Shown here: positions 54,129-64,000 of the stretch, piece by piece
Position numbering within the stretch: the stretch's first letter is position 1
Layout: each line of letters begins with the position of its first letter
Source: Pristionchus mayeri
Lineage: Eukaryota > Nematoda > Chromadorea > Rhabditida > Neodiplogasteridae
Reading direction: 5' to 3'
DNA: 64,000 nucleotides
NCBI GenBank assembly: GCA_036245805.1
Contig: BTRK01000004.1
Span: forward strand, 24,070,619-24,134,618
Translations under genes and position numbers: made by a program
Notes under the pieces: generated by a model
The model's database searches: none
What the model was told of the DNA's origin: nothing
Seen by the model: the letters and a program-made list of their open reading frames with translations, nothing else

Positions 54129-55093
54129 CGTTCTGCGTGTGCCAATTCGAGGTTTCGTGACCTTCTTACAAATTATGGTAATTGGGGACGCACTCTAACC
54201 GCACAACGGGGTCTCTATGCGTAAGGAAAGGAAAAACGTCAGGGAGCACGGCCCCCGGAGCAAATACATAGAGAAAAATAAAACGTCCGCAGGCATCAAG
54301 GAAAAGAAGCGAGCGTTCAAATATGTACATTCAGTATTGCCTGATTTATCACTAATATACAGGATACGCAAACCCGGGAACTTCTTCTATTAGGCTACAC
54401 AGTCACCCAATCCAGCTACTAACTTATGCCACGTCACACAAAGTGAAACTCGACAATTTCGTCAGCTAGAATCTCACCGTTTCGAACCAGCGGGAGTTGG
54501 CTTGATTGACGACCGGATAACCTCGAGAGGAAGACGGGGAAACGATCCTGCTTGATTTGAGTGGAGACTGCAATTCAAAAATTGAAGATAGGCTTCCGCG
54601 TCCAGAAGCAAATCTCTGTCACAACACTCACTTCCTGCCACGCACGTAGGATGGCAGAAAGGATACGCAATGCAAGTCACCCGCACAAAGGAAGTGACTT
54701 GACGGACCGCACAACAGGAGTCCGATTTAACGCCAACGAACAAGAAAGAATAGACGATTCAAGATAACTCTGTGGCTCCAAACCACTTCGGAAATTCAAG
54801 AACGCGAGCAATTGAATTAATCGAATAAAGTTTATAAAACTTGAAGGCAATTAATCGATAACAAAGGATAAGAAGTGATAACGGGGATAACAAAAATAGA
54901 TTTAGGCCAGGCGAGACTACCGTAATTTGCCTGATTGGCAGGTACACACAAATAAATATTTGAAACACGGTTGTGTGGATTACGGTAAACAATTATAATG
55001 AATTACAATAAATTACTTAATTATTTACTTATTTAATTAAATACGATTCACTGAATAAATGGGGGTGAGTACGGGGTAACGAACCCTCTTCAC
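54129..55093. other. No gene seen; one CACGG MITE end
   Basis: CACGGCCCCCGGAG at 54258 with AAAACGTCCGCAGGCATCAAG is a MITE left end without a clear partner. The minus frame 54474-54743 has no motif. Confidence 0.4.
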
Positions 55094-56100
55094 TAATGTT
55101 GCCTGATCGTCACTAATGTTGAATATTTCTCGAAGCGATGTCCCTGAAATTTCCCCAACCGAGCTGCAAACTCAGTTTGCGATCAACAAAAACCCTGAAT
55201 TTCAGGCGGCACGGCCCCCGGAGGAAAGGGAAAACGTCCAGGGGCTGTCCATGAAATTGCTTGAGCTGTATAAAAATATGCTGCAGAATTACCGCTAAAC
55301 ATAGAAAAAATGCCTGAAATTCAGGGTTTTTGTTGATCGCAAACTGAGTTTGCAGTTTGGTTGGGGAAATTTCAGGGACATCGCTACGAGCAACATTCAA
55401 CATTAGTGACGATCAGGCAATATTAGTGATAAATCAGGCAATACTGACTGTGCATTATTTGAACGCGCGCTCCTTTTCCTTGATGCTTGCGGACGTTTTA
55501 TTTTTCCTTATGTCGATGCACCGGGGGCCGTGCTCCGGGGGCCGTGCCCCCGGAGCATCGACGTAAGGAAAGGAAAAATGTCCGGGAGCTATCTTCAAAA
55601 TAACCTAAGCTGTAAAATTTAAATCGGCAGCATCTGTAGGTAATGAAAGTAATTCTGCGCTAATGACGTGAAATTCAGGGACATCGCTTCGAAGTATTTC
55701 AAAATGTTACGGTAACGTGATGAATCAGGCTAAAAAATACGGTAACGTGAAGAATCAGGCGATTCAGACTGTACTTTGTTTTGAACTCGCGCTCGTTTTC
55801 CTTGATGCCTGCGGACGTTTTATTTTTCTCTATGTATTTTCTCCGGGGGCCTGAGGGAGCATTCTCGAGCTGTGTCGTAATCTTGCTTGATATTCAGGAT
55901 CGCAAATCGACTGCAGTTCGGATAGTGACAATTCAGGGAATATCGCTACGAGAACCATGAATTTTGCTGCTCGGATAGTGATAAATCAGGCAATCTGACC
56001 GTATCTTTTGAAAATTCCCACAATTTTTCCTTGATGCCTGCGGACGTTTCATTTTTCGATATGTCGATGCTCCGGGGGCCGTGCTCCCGGAGAAAACACG
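55094..56100. mobile_element. Cluster of CACGG MITEs and a palindrome
   Basis: Arms 55094-55206 and 55311-55425 are inverted (GGACATCGCTACGAG, GTTGATCGCAAACTGAGTTT). A CACGGCCCCCGG end at 55209 lies between them. At 55520-55560 termini are stacked (GGGGGCCGTGCTCCGGGGG). Further termini are at about 55845 and 56080. It shares long blocks with 10516-12460. Confidence 0.7.
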
Positions 56101-56288
56101 AGGAAAATGAAAACGGACATATAAATATTACAGTTTAATTCTCTTCATTTTGCGTCATTGCTATTCGTTTTGCGTTAGAGAGAGAAGAGAAAATCGATCG
56201 CAAATATTCTATTCTTCATTCATTGCCCCACTCTATCCTCGTGGTGGGCGGTTCATCTTCCCATTTTCTTCATACTAACCTACTCACT

Positions 56289-56345
56289 ATGACTACGCAC
56301 CCGTCTCTCCGCAATCAATTCGTAGTTGCATCGAACTTCGTGAAG
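56289..56345 (+). CDS. Unidentified host gene, exon 1 candidate
   Basis: ATG 56289: MTTHPSLRNQFVVASNFVK, then a strong donor GTAAGG. A 72-bp pyrimidine-rich intron (56346-56417) ends TTCACAG. The frame is also open upstream of the ATG, so this may not be the true start. Function not recognised. Confidence 0.5.
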
Positions 56346-56417
56346 GTAAGGAGTGACATCCTCGGTGCATCTCTCCCCTCCCTTCCCCTCTCCTCCCTCT
56401 CTTGATCCGATTCACAG

Positions 56418-56561
56418 ATGAATGCGATGCCTGACCATCGAGTATATGCTGTAAAGAAAGACGAGATGATGGTAGAAGGGAGAATTAGTTGCTACACTCG
56501 TCAGAAGGTGGATCATGCCGCATCCTTCCGTTATGAAGTGTATTTAGGGATTGCTTCGTGA
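56418..56561 (+). CDS. Unidentified host gene, exon 2 candidate
   Basis: MNAMPDHRVYAVKKDEMMVE GRISCYTRQKVDHAASFRYE, then VYLGIAS and TGA. Probably the exon ends near GAA before GTGTAT, since another frame (LLRDVISPLATRQIVLTKTG YILIWMKPTKG, 56551-56640) carries on. The exact splice is not settled. Confidence 0.5.
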   Translation: MNAMPDHRVYAVKKDEMMVEGRISCYTRQKVDHAASFRYEVYLGIAS

Positions 56562-56810
56562 CGTGATTTCTCCACTTGCCACTCGTCAGATAGTTCTCAC
56601 TAAGACTGGGTACATTCTAATTTGGATGAAGCCTACAAAGGGTAGGTTCTTAACAAGAATGAAGGATGTCTATGTGAGGGCATTGACAGGATTGACCATC
56701 CGTTTGTCAGCTGTCATTGATGTCGTCACTAAAACGAGTGCTCTCAAGTGTGGAGGAGGGGTGAGCGGAGAGAGAGAGAGAGAGAACTGCTGATGAATGC
56801 TTTAGATTGA

Positions 56811-56984
56811 GCAACGGTGTCAAGTCAAGATGCACTTTTCATTCGGAACCCTCAATCTTATCGTGAGAAATGGATAAACTGCGATAACTGGCTCTTTTTT
56901 AAGTTGACGAATGATCAAATCGATAAGTGGAGGAACCTCCTCCTTGCATCTTGCGACATTAAGTCTCCCGGTTTGTTAAATTAG
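56811..56984 (+). CDS. Unidentified host gene, exon candidate
   Basis: Open frame without ATG: ATVSSQDALFIRNPQSYREK WINCDNWLFFKLTNDQIDKW RNLLLASCDIKSPGLLN. Trp/Cys/Lys-rich and clearly protein-like. Possible donor GTTTGT inside the last codons. No family recognised. Confidence 0.5.
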   Translation, partial: ATVSSQDALFIRNPQSYREKWINCDNWLFFKLTNDQIDKWRNLLLASCDIKSPGLLN

Positions 56985-57114
56985 CCTCATATGAATAAGT
57001 AGTTAAATTGAGTTTGTATTCCAACTGCTCGTAATGTTCTCGTGGAAACTGCAACTTTCCTCTCATTGGTCCCTCCCCTCCCTTTCCCTCAAGTAAGAAT
57101 TACGAAGACTACGG

Positions 57115-57234
57115 ATGGATTGCACTCCATCTCAGAGGGGTTTCATTACTTCTTCTGTCATATTCCATCGTTCTCCCATTCACTCAATTGATTCCATGGA
57201 CGAAAGGAGGAATAATTGGGCGGAAATGGATACT
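57115..57234 (+). CDS. Unidentified host gene, exon before a 41-bp intron
   Basis: MDCTPSQRGFITSSVIFHRS PIHSIDSMDERRNNWAEMDT, then donor GTATGTG. Intron 57235-57275 ends CCCTTTGAG. Phase 0. The left border is uncertain; an acceptor after CCCTCAAG (57095) is possible. Confidence 0.45.
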
Positions 57235-57275
57235 GTATGTGAATGCAATCTATTAAGTGAATCCTTCCCTTTGAG

Positions 57276-57335
57276 ATGCCTCCTCCGTCCTCCAAAGTGG
57301 AAGATTCCTTTCCTATTCAACAGGCAGCGGAAATG
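57276..57335 (+). CDS. Unidentified host gene, exon
   Basis: MPPPSSKVEDSFPIQQAAEM, then GTAATT donor and an intron to 57411 (76 bp). A shorter intron from 57372 would add VIPPSKMCHVTK. Both keep phase 0. Confidence 0.5.
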
Positions 57336-57411
57336 GTAATTCCTCCATCCAAGATGTGCCATGTCACAAAGGTGGTATCTTCTTCGTGTGATGTCTGATA
57401 AATATACTCAG

Positions 57412-57759
57412 AGTACGGTATTGCCGTGTTCTCTGTATGGGACCGGTGGTGCTCCTGTCACTCTCTCTACTAGCCATTCTGATATACCCTCTGGTTGTGT
57501 TCCTGTACCTGAAAGATGGCTGGAGACTGCTCGATCGAAGGAAGTGAAGAGATGGAAGAAGGTGATAAAGAAAGAGACTCACTCACTCGATCTCTTCCTT
57601 CAGAGCATTGATGAGGAGGGTGAAGAAGCGATGGATGGAGCGAGTAGGAACAGACGAATGGATAGAGTAGAAAAACTATTCCAGTTAGATGGTCGAACGA
57701 TGGTTGAGATCTCATATCGAGAAGAGAGTGAGGAGATTGGATGGAATGAATATAGATGA
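57412..57759 (+). CDS. Unidentified host gene, long exon
   Basis: After TATACTCAG: STVLPCSLYGTGGAPVTLST SHSDIPSGCVPVPERWLETA, a basic helix RSKEVKRWKKVIKKETHSLD, then an acidic and Arg-rich part to ..EESEEIGWNEYR and TGA (57757-57759). 115 residues, no recognised domain. Likely the body of the gene. A further open frame follows at 57809-57967. Confidence 0.6.
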   Translation, partial: STVLPCSLYGTGGAPVTLSTSHSDIPSGCVPVPERWLETARSKEVKRWKKVIKKETHSLDLFLQSIDEEGEEAMDGASRNRRMDRVEKLFQLDGRTMVEISYREESEEIGWNEYR

Positions 57760-57808
57760 AGAGTTGGAGGATGTTTCTGTCGTGTCTTCTCTTCTCCTCT
57801 CATATTGA

Positions 57809-57967
57809 TATTTGAGAGTATTCGGCCTCTCGCTCGATCTCGTTCCGCTCCCTTGGTATCCCTCCGATCCAACTCCAACTCCGATCCAAGAGTACGATAC
57901 ATTCGATTGCATTGATCATTCTTCTTCTTTGAGAATTCCCTTGCATGAATCTCATTTGATCCATTGA
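57809..57967 (+). CDS. Coding-like frame, possible last exon
   Basis: No ATG. YLRVFGLSLDLVPLPWYPSD PTPTPIQEYDTFDCIDHSSS LRIPLHESHLIH then TGA. Protein-like composition. Could be an alternative last exon of the preceding gene or a separate piece. Confidence 0.35.
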   Translation, partial: YLRVFGLSLDLVPLPWYPSDPTPTPIQEYDTFDCIDHSSSLRIPLHESHLIH

Positions 57968-58027
57968 CTCCAACTAACTCATCTGATAAAGATATTACAC
58001 ACTTGTTTTAGACCCTTTCATTGTTTT

Positions 58028-58215
58028 TCGTATATTAAAACGCTGTCTCAAGATCGGAGGGTAGGTGGCACATACCTTCAAAATGATCTCAGGAAGTTCA
58101 AACTTCAGGGTTAGAGTGCCTATGCGTGGGACACATTTCAGACAAAAAATTGACCCAAAAGTTGCTCTTTGATCTATGTCGTCGTGAAAAAGACCATGTC
58201 ATTTTCAACTTTTTA
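58028..58215. repeat. Single arm of the 32.7-34.6 kb foldback family
   Basis: TTAAAACGCTGTCTC..GGCACA, AGAGTGCCTATG and GACCCAAAAGTTG follow 32687-32850 in order. Confidence 0.7.
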
Positions 58216-58255
58216 TCTCAAAACTGAACAACAAAAAACGAAATTTAAGCGTATC

Positions 58256-58560
58256 CAGTGTCGCCGACTCGTGCTCTGTCCCACGAGTCGCCCAGCGACT
58301 TTGCGACTCGTGCTCTGTCCCACGAGTCGCCCAGCGACTTTGCGACTCGTGCTCTGTCCCACGAGTCGCCCAGCGACTTTGCGACTCGTGCTCTGTCCCA
58401 CGAGTCGCCCGGCGACTTTGCGACTCGTGCTCTGTCTCACGAGTCGCCGCATAGACTTTGCGACACCTGGAACTGTTTCACGAGTCGCGCGACTCGTGGA
58501 ACAGTCTCACGAGTCGTTGAGTGACTTTGCGACTCGTGGAACAGTTCCAGGTGTCGGAAA
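58256..58560. repeat. 39-bp hairpin-forming minisatellite
   Basis: GCGACTCGTGCTCTGTCCCA then CGAGTCGCCCAGCGACTTT recurs four to five times at 39-bp spacing. Each unit has GCGACTCGTG/CACGAGTCGC as a stem. Variants with GGAACAGT close the array. The period is 13 codons, so frames are open on both strands; these are not genes. Confidence 0.9.
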
Positions 58561-60058
58561 AAAATGAATAAATTTACAATTTTTAAAAATTAATTCAGGA
58601 AGCCTACAAATTCTACGGTGACTACACGGGGTGTCCCTACGAGAGGAAACAATAAGAATTTCTACATTCCTACACTTGCAATGTAACTGTTACAGCGATA
58701 AAGATTGGATAAAAAATCTAGTTGACATGAGGCCGTGGAGAGGGTGTGATGGGGATTCTAGATGCTCGTCGACATAGAGTGCATTAAATGTGGTTTGGGA
58801 TGGGGCTTCCGGGAGTCAATTTCTTACATGCGTCGTTGTCGTCGAGCACCTCGAGTAGCGGACGTTTGGACGGATCTGCTAATGAAAATCGCTCATATTT
58901 GACTTACTCATATTTCATATCTGATTATTTAGACATTTTTTTCCTTGAAAAAAAATATGATGCCGTTTTAAAGATTTTTTTCCTTGAAGCCCTCCACGAA
59001 ATTTTAAACTTTCCTGCTGACCCCATGTTATCTCCTCGCTGCCACAGCTCTCGAATAATCCGTAGCCTTCTCTTGCTGGGTGTCACTGAAATTATGGTTC
59101 ATTGTATATCATCATGACCTAACGCTTGCGTTGACTTCTCTATTTTTTATCTGGTGGTGGAAAGTTCTAAGGCCTTGAAGTTCTAAGAATACTAAGAAAA
59201 TGCTTCTTACACAAAGCGGCTCTTGTATTAGTCTGACCTCATTTTTATCTCCTCGCTGCCACTATCCTCGCTGTAGTCAGTTCCTGCTGCCACCTCCGGG
59301 GGGAGGGGGGGGGGGGCAGTGCTCGCTGGAAATTACACGACATATTATTGTGAATCCTGAATCTTCCTAAATTCTCGGTTCTTACAAGGATCTTATTTTC
59401 TCTATCATGAAAATAGCTAACCTGGCATTATCTCCTAGTCGCCATGCTGTCTCGTCGCCAAAAAATCCTGCTGCATGCCCTGGAATTAATTACACAAATT
59501 CAATTATTTGTGGTCACTAAATGGCAAAAGAAACATTGCATAATAATTAGTTTAGTTAAGTCAATGTTGAAAATGATGTACTGTGGATACAGTTTCTACT
59601 TTAAAATTTGCCTAATTGCAAATTTAGATTTCAACATGGAAACACTAACCTTAAGATGGTTTCAACGCGTGGCCAATAATGGAATTATCTGAATCTCTTT
59701 TTTTAGCATTGAAATATTCTTGTTGGGTGCTTAACCAATTATTGAGCTTTAAGAATGCAATACATTTTCCCTTTCATTTCTTCATACAAATACTACTTGA
59801 TAAATAATTAGATGGAGTGATTAGTGTGCTAGAGAGGGCAAAAAACGTCCAATTTTCACTGTGATAATATTGCAAGGGAGTGGGAGGTATGAGGGGTCTT
59901 CTAGAGAGGGCAAACAATAGCTGAGAAGGGAGGGATGATGGGAACTTCTAGGGGGTGCAGATGGGTGTTCACTGAAATAGTGGGTTTGCGAATTTCTTCA
60001 AGTAGACAATAAAGAAAATAGTGGGGGCTTCAAGTAGACAATAGTAGACAATAAACAA
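58561..60058. other. No firm gene; one weak exon candidate
   Basis: After TTAATTCAG (58598) a 28-codon frame KPTNSTVTTRGVPTRGNNKN FYIPTLAM runs to TAA (58684-58686). A second frame is equally open, so I do not call it. A frame at 58788-59117 begins plausibly but has no motif. The rest is AT-rich, with a G run at 59300-59320. Confidence 0.35.
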
Positions 60059-60257
60059 TTACAATAACAAAGGGTGGGGTACTCGTTGCCAGTCATTGGG
60101 GGGATACTTTTGAGAGGTACTCGGCCTCATCGTCGAGACGGCGCGAGATGCCATCCACGATTCCTCCGAATTGTTGCCAGCACCACTCGGTTGCAGCATG
60201 TTGGCATTGAAGTTCTTGTTGTACTCGGCGACATTGGTGAAGCAATCGCCAAAAAGG
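60059..60257 (-). CDS. Host gene exon on the minus strand
   Basis: On the minus strand a strong acceptor (TTCATTTTCAG) precedes one base and then LFGDCFTNVAEYNKNFNANM LQPSGAGNNSEESWMASRAV STMRPSTSQKYPPNDWQRVP HPLLL and TAA, 65 residues. Asn/Ser-rich, protein-like, no ATG at the start, so an internal or last exon. The upstream exon would lie to the right, beyond the satellite. Family not recognised. The + strand frame 60074-60310 is its shadow. Confidence 0.5.
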
Positions 60258-60356
60258 CTGAAAATGAATACATTACAAACAATTTCGGTGGCTTATTCAA
60301 TTCCCAATAACTCTCACTAAGCTAGCTTATCTGAGCACATATAAGACCCCTATACA

Positions 60357-60960
60357 AAATGATCGATAGAGGTCTTAGTGCACCTAAGGGAAGCCATGGG
60401 CGAGTGTAGAAGCGAATCTGAGAGGTCGATATTTTTTAGGGCTGCTGACCACTGAGGCTGGGTAGAGAGGGGAGGAGAATCTCACCACACTACTCAGACT
60501 GGGTGGAGAAGGGAGGGGAATCTCGCCACACCACTTAGCACTCAGTGCACCTAAGGAAAGCCATGGGCGAGTGTAGCAGCGAAGCTGAGAGGTCGATATT
60601 TATTAGGGCTGCTGACCACTGAGGCTGGGTGGAGAGGTGGGGGGAGCACCAGCGACTCTGGCGCGACTCTCGCCACAGAGACTTAGATGAATTTCGCATC
60701 GTGTGAGACGGGGAAAAAACAGAACGATTCAAAATGATCGATAGAGGTCTTAGTGCACCTAAGGGAAGCCATGGGCGAGTATAAAAGCGAATCTGAGAGG
60801 TCGATATTTATTAGGGCTGCTGACCACTGAGGCTGGGTGGAGAGGTGGGGGGAGCACCAGCGACTCTGGTGCGACTCTCGCCACAGAGACTTAGATGAAT
60901 TTCGCATCGTGTGAGACGGGGAAAAATCAGAACGATTCAAAATGATCGATAGAGGTCTTA
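60357..60960. repeat. ~208-bp tandem repeat, about three copies
   Basis: AAAATGATCGATAGAGGTC, GTGCACCTAAGGGAAGCCAT, GAGGTCGATATTTATTAGGG and GACTTAGATGAATTTCGCA recur (60357, 60541, 60731, 60939). The first copy is partly rearranged. Confidence 0.85.
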
Positions 60961-60972
60961 GTGCACCTAAGG

Positions 60973-62908
60973 AACAGCGTTTGCCCCAAGGAACAAGGTG
61001 CTAGCCATTAATTAAACGATGCACTGCGCACTGCGGCTAATTGCGAGGATGGTTGCATCACAAAAATCATACAGTACCTCAAACGCGTAAGAGACGACAA
61101 AAGATAGATGTTTACCCACAGAAGTACTGCTCATTCATTGTAAATATGAAGAATCCGCCCCAGGAAGGCGGAACTTTGATAAAAATAGATGTCTGACCCG
61201 CCGAACAGCGGCTGCCCCAAGGAACAAGGTGCTAGCCATTAATTAAACGATGCACTGCGCACTGCGGCTAAATATACGGATGGTTGCATCACAAAAATCA
61301 TACAGTACCTCAAACGCGTAAGAGACGACAAAAGATAGATGTTTACCCACGGAAGTACAGCTCGCTCATTGTAAATATGAAGAATCCGCCCCAGGAAGGC
61401 GGAACTTTGATAAAATAGATGTCTGACCCACCGAACAGCGTTTACCCCAAGGAACAAGGTGCTAGCCATTAATTAAACGATGCACTGCGCACTGCGGCTA
61501 ATTACGAGGATGGTTGCATCACAAAAATCATGCAGTACCTCAAACGCGTAAGAGACGACAAAAGATAGATGTTTACCCACGGAAGTACTGCTCGCTCATT
61601 GTAAATATGACGAATCCTCCCCAGGAAGACGGAACTTTGATAAAATAGATGTCTGACCCGCCGAACAGCGTTTGCCCCAAGGAACAAGGTGCTAGCCATT
61701 AATTAAACGATGCACTGCGCACTGCGGCTAATTACGAGGATGGTTGCATCACAAAAATCACACAGTACCTCAAACGCGTAAGAGACGACAAACGATAGAT
61801 GTTTACCCACGGAAGTACTGCTCGCTCATTGTAAATTTGACGAATCCGCCCCAGGAAGGCGGAACTTTGATAAAATAGATGTCTGACCCACCGAACAGCG
61901 TTTACCCCAAGGAACAAGGTGCTAGCCATTAATTAAACGATGCACTGCGCACTGCGGCTAATTACGAGGATGGTTGCATCACAAAAATCATACAGTACCT
62001 CAAACGCGTAAGAGACGACAAAAGATAGATGTTTACCCACGGAAGTACTGCTCGCTCATTGTAAATATGAAGAATCCGCCCAGGAAGGCGGAACTTTGAT
62101 AAAAAATAGATGTCTGACCCGCCGAACAGCGGTTGCCCCAAGGAACAAGGTGCTAGCCATTAATTAAACGATGCACTGCGCACTGCGGCTAATTGCGAGG
62201 ATGGTTGCATCACAAAAATCATACAGTACCTCAAACGCGTAAGAGACGACAAAAGATAGATGTTTACCCACAGAAGTACTGCTCGCTCATTGTAAATATG
62301 AAGAATCCGCCCCAGGAAGGCGGAACTTTGATGAAATAGATGTCTGACCCGCAGAACAGCGTTTGCCCAAGGAACAAGGTGCTAGCCATTAATTAAACGA
62401 TGCACTGCGCACTGCGGCTAATTACGAGGATGGTTGCATCACAAAAATCATACAGTACCTCAAACGCGTAAGAGACGACAAAAGATAGATGTTTACCCAC
62501 GGAAGTACAGCTCGCTCATTGTAAATATGAAGAATACGCCCCAGGAAGGCGGAACTTTGATAAAATAGATGTCTGACCCGCCGAACAGCGTTTGCCCCAA
62601 GGACAAGGTGCTAGCCATTAATTAAACGATGCACTGCGCACTGCGGCTAATTACGAGGATGGTTGCATCACAAAAATCATACAGTACCACAAACGCGTAA
62701 GAGACGACAAAAGATAGATGTTTACCCACGGAAGTACAGCTCGCTCATTGTAAATATGAAGAATCCGCCCCAGGAAGGCGGAACTTTGATGAAATAGATG
62801 TCTGACCCGCCGAACAGCGTTTGCCCAAGGAACAAGGTGCTAGCCATTAATTAAACGATTCACTGCGCACTGCGGCTAAATATACGGATGGTTGCATCAC
62901 AAAAACTT
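60973..62908. repeat. 230-bp satellite, eight copies plus a partial
   Basis: GTGCTAGCCATTAATTAAAC starts at 60998, 61229, 61459, 61689, 61919, 62150, 62379, 62608 and 62837, spacings 229-231 bp. Units differ by only a few bases. Each has a TCCGCC/GGCGGA hairpin. The repeated minus frames (MASTLFLG..) are satellite shadows. Confidence 0.95.
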
Positions 62909-63170
62909 CCCCGGCAAAGAATGCGCGCCACTTTTTTTTAAAGCAGCGCCGGCACCTTACATTGCCACCTCGCGAACGTATTTCGCGCAGTTCGTGAAAG
63001 TTGCGGCGCCGCTTCATTTAAGTAACGCTGTAGCTTCGCAAAAGTGGCTCGGACTAATTATATAATCCAGCTCTACTTTCGCGAAGCAGTCGGGTTACTT
63101 GCATGAATCAGCGCCGCAACTTTTACGAAGATGCGTGGAATACTTTCGCGATTAGGAACTAGTAACCAAC
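62908..63170. mobile_element. GC-rich TIR MITE joined to the satellite end
   Basis: AATGCGCGCCACTTTTTTTT, AGCAGCGCCGGCACCTTACA and GAACGTATTTCGCGCAG, related to 16200-16276 and 35053-35220. The satellite stops in mid-unit at its border. Confidence 0.6.
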
Positions 63171-63671
63171 CATCTAGTACTCGATGCCTAGGAACTGCGG
63201 CAAAAATGAATAATTTTCAAAAGGTGTTAGAGTAATAATAATTTACAAAAGAAGATGATGATTAATTTGTCATACAAAATATGTAAAACTCACGCTCCGA
63301 GTGGATTCCAGAGAAGATTAATGGACCCTTCTCTTTTCAGATCGTGGCATGAAACCCGTAGTCAGCGATGGTCTGTTCACCTGAACATAGAGATGCACAA
63401 TAACTGAATAAAACCAGATCTAAACGCTAATTAACTTGAATATCGCCCAGATTGGAGCGATAAAGAGCGGATATGAATAAAGTCACCTCGTTGTCAATAA
63501 TCGTCCCTTTAACTTCGAATAACGCGTTGATAATTTAAATCCATCCTGGTCTCTCCCTCGACGACAACAAATGACCTGAAATAAGTACATTTGACTTGAA
63601 CGGAGCAAAATAGTAAACGTGTGTACATATAACTTAAAATCCGTACGAATCAACATAACTAAAAAAAGGTT
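63171..63671. other. No firm gene
   Basis: Around 63300-63390 splice-like signals occur on both strands (TTCTCTTTTCAG on +, GTGAGT and GTTCAG on -), bounding very short frames. I cannot choose between them. Confidence 0.35.
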
Positions 63672-64000
63672 TAATCAATCAATCAATCAATCAAGTTTAT
63701 CACGTCAGGCGATTAACACCAGATGAGGAATAGGTCTATTCTTCGGCAGTTGCATGCCACCAGTTCGCGCCAAGGGATCTTCTTAGGTCATCTTTCCATC
63801 GCGCTCTAGGTTGTCCTTGGGGGCGGGTCTTGTTGTAAGGGACCCAGTCTGTAGATGCGCGGCTCCACTGGTCAAATCCCATGCGTCCCAGCTTCCGAGC
63901 CCACTTAGTCTTCCTTCTGAGCGCTTCTTCATTCCAGTCGCGCAGGTTGGTCGCTTTGCGGATGTTCTCGTTCCTCCATCGATCTCGTAAGCTGATTCCA
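63672..64000 (-). mobile_element. 3' end of a second RTE-type element
   Basis: Minus-strand frame (63736 to the window edge) reads ..LRDRWRNENIRKATNLRDWN, KTKWARKLGRMGFDQWS, GQPRARWKDDLRRSLGANWW HATAEE and TAG. WARKLGRM and RARWKDDLRR are the usual RTE C-terminal signature. A (GATT)n tail at 63673-63695 follows. The body lies outside the window. Confidence 0.8.

Noticed and set aside
58213..58567. Repeat protein encoded by the 39-bp minisatellite
   Set aside because: Open frames exist in both directions simply because the period is a multiple of three.
61239..61929. Repeated minus frames starting MASTLFLG
   Set aside because: They are the same satellite stretch read again. The period is not a multiple of three, so no continuous protein results.
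60973..62908. CRISPR array or 5S/SL RNA cluster
   Set aside because: Units are 230 bp with no spacers, and I see no 5S core or spliced-leader sequence. It is a plain satellite.
63300..63395. Small exon with good splice signals
   Set aside because: Signals fit on both strands and each option has a stop or a very short frame, so neither can be chosen.

Overview
The window looks like a piece of a nematode nuclear genome. It has no bacterial-style gene packing, its coding signal lies in short exons, and several introns are only 38-76 bp with GT..AG ends and TTCAG/TTTAG-type acceptors. It holds DD34D mariners, an RTE-type non-LTR element, a gag-protease LTR element and many very long palindromes. 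The genus is not provable from this sequence; a nematode is my best reading (about 0.75).

Host genes. (1) A TBC-domain gene resembling TBC1D7 appears to run on the + strand from about 2.39 kb to at least 46.9 kb, possibly to 47.4 kb. Exon pieces lie at 2389-2671, 2710-2781, about 31099-31277, 31323-31435, 46754-46889 and 46931 onward. Two introns are huge (about 28 kb and 15.3 kb) and hold most of the mobile DNA described below. The 31435/46754 junction restores a codon and a conserved TBC motif (ALQK + LWDKVLSG). One apparent single-base frameshift near 31160 leaves open whether the gene is intact. (2) A multi-exon + strand gene of unknown function lies at 56.3-58.0 kb. (3) A single minus-strand exon lies at 60059-60257.

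Mobile DNA, left to right. A foldback element lies at 4.4-7.1 kb. GC-rich, purine-rich repeat units lie at 8.2-10.0 and 12.6-16.0 kb. A 1.28-kb element with a 10-bp direct repeat and nine TCGCGA palindromes lies at 10.7-12.0 kb. A 3.6-kb LTR retrotransposon (435-bp LTRs) carries only gag and protease, with an in-frame TGA, at 16.3-19.9 kb. A 5' truncated RTE element at 21.5-26.8 kb carries two mariner insertions and a duplication of part of its own endonuclease. More large foldbacks lie at 27.5-30.6, 32.7-34.6, 37.1-39.1, 39.65-43.55, 47.5-48.4 and 50.5-53.6 kb. A decayed mariner at 35.3-37.1 kb is broken by a hAT-like MITE. A Mutator-like element at 45.15-46.44 kb carries exon-like fragments and sits inside a MITE. 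A TTAA-flanked MITE family and a broad class of CACGG-ended MITEs with 6-bp target duplications recur throughout. A 39-bp minisatellite, a ~208-bp repeat and an eight-copy 230-bp satellite fill 58.2-62.9 kb. The 3' end of a second RTE-type element closes the window.

Many insertions can be ordered by their target-site duplications, so the region reads as layered transposition into the introns of one gene. I did not find tRNA, rRNA or CRISPR loci.
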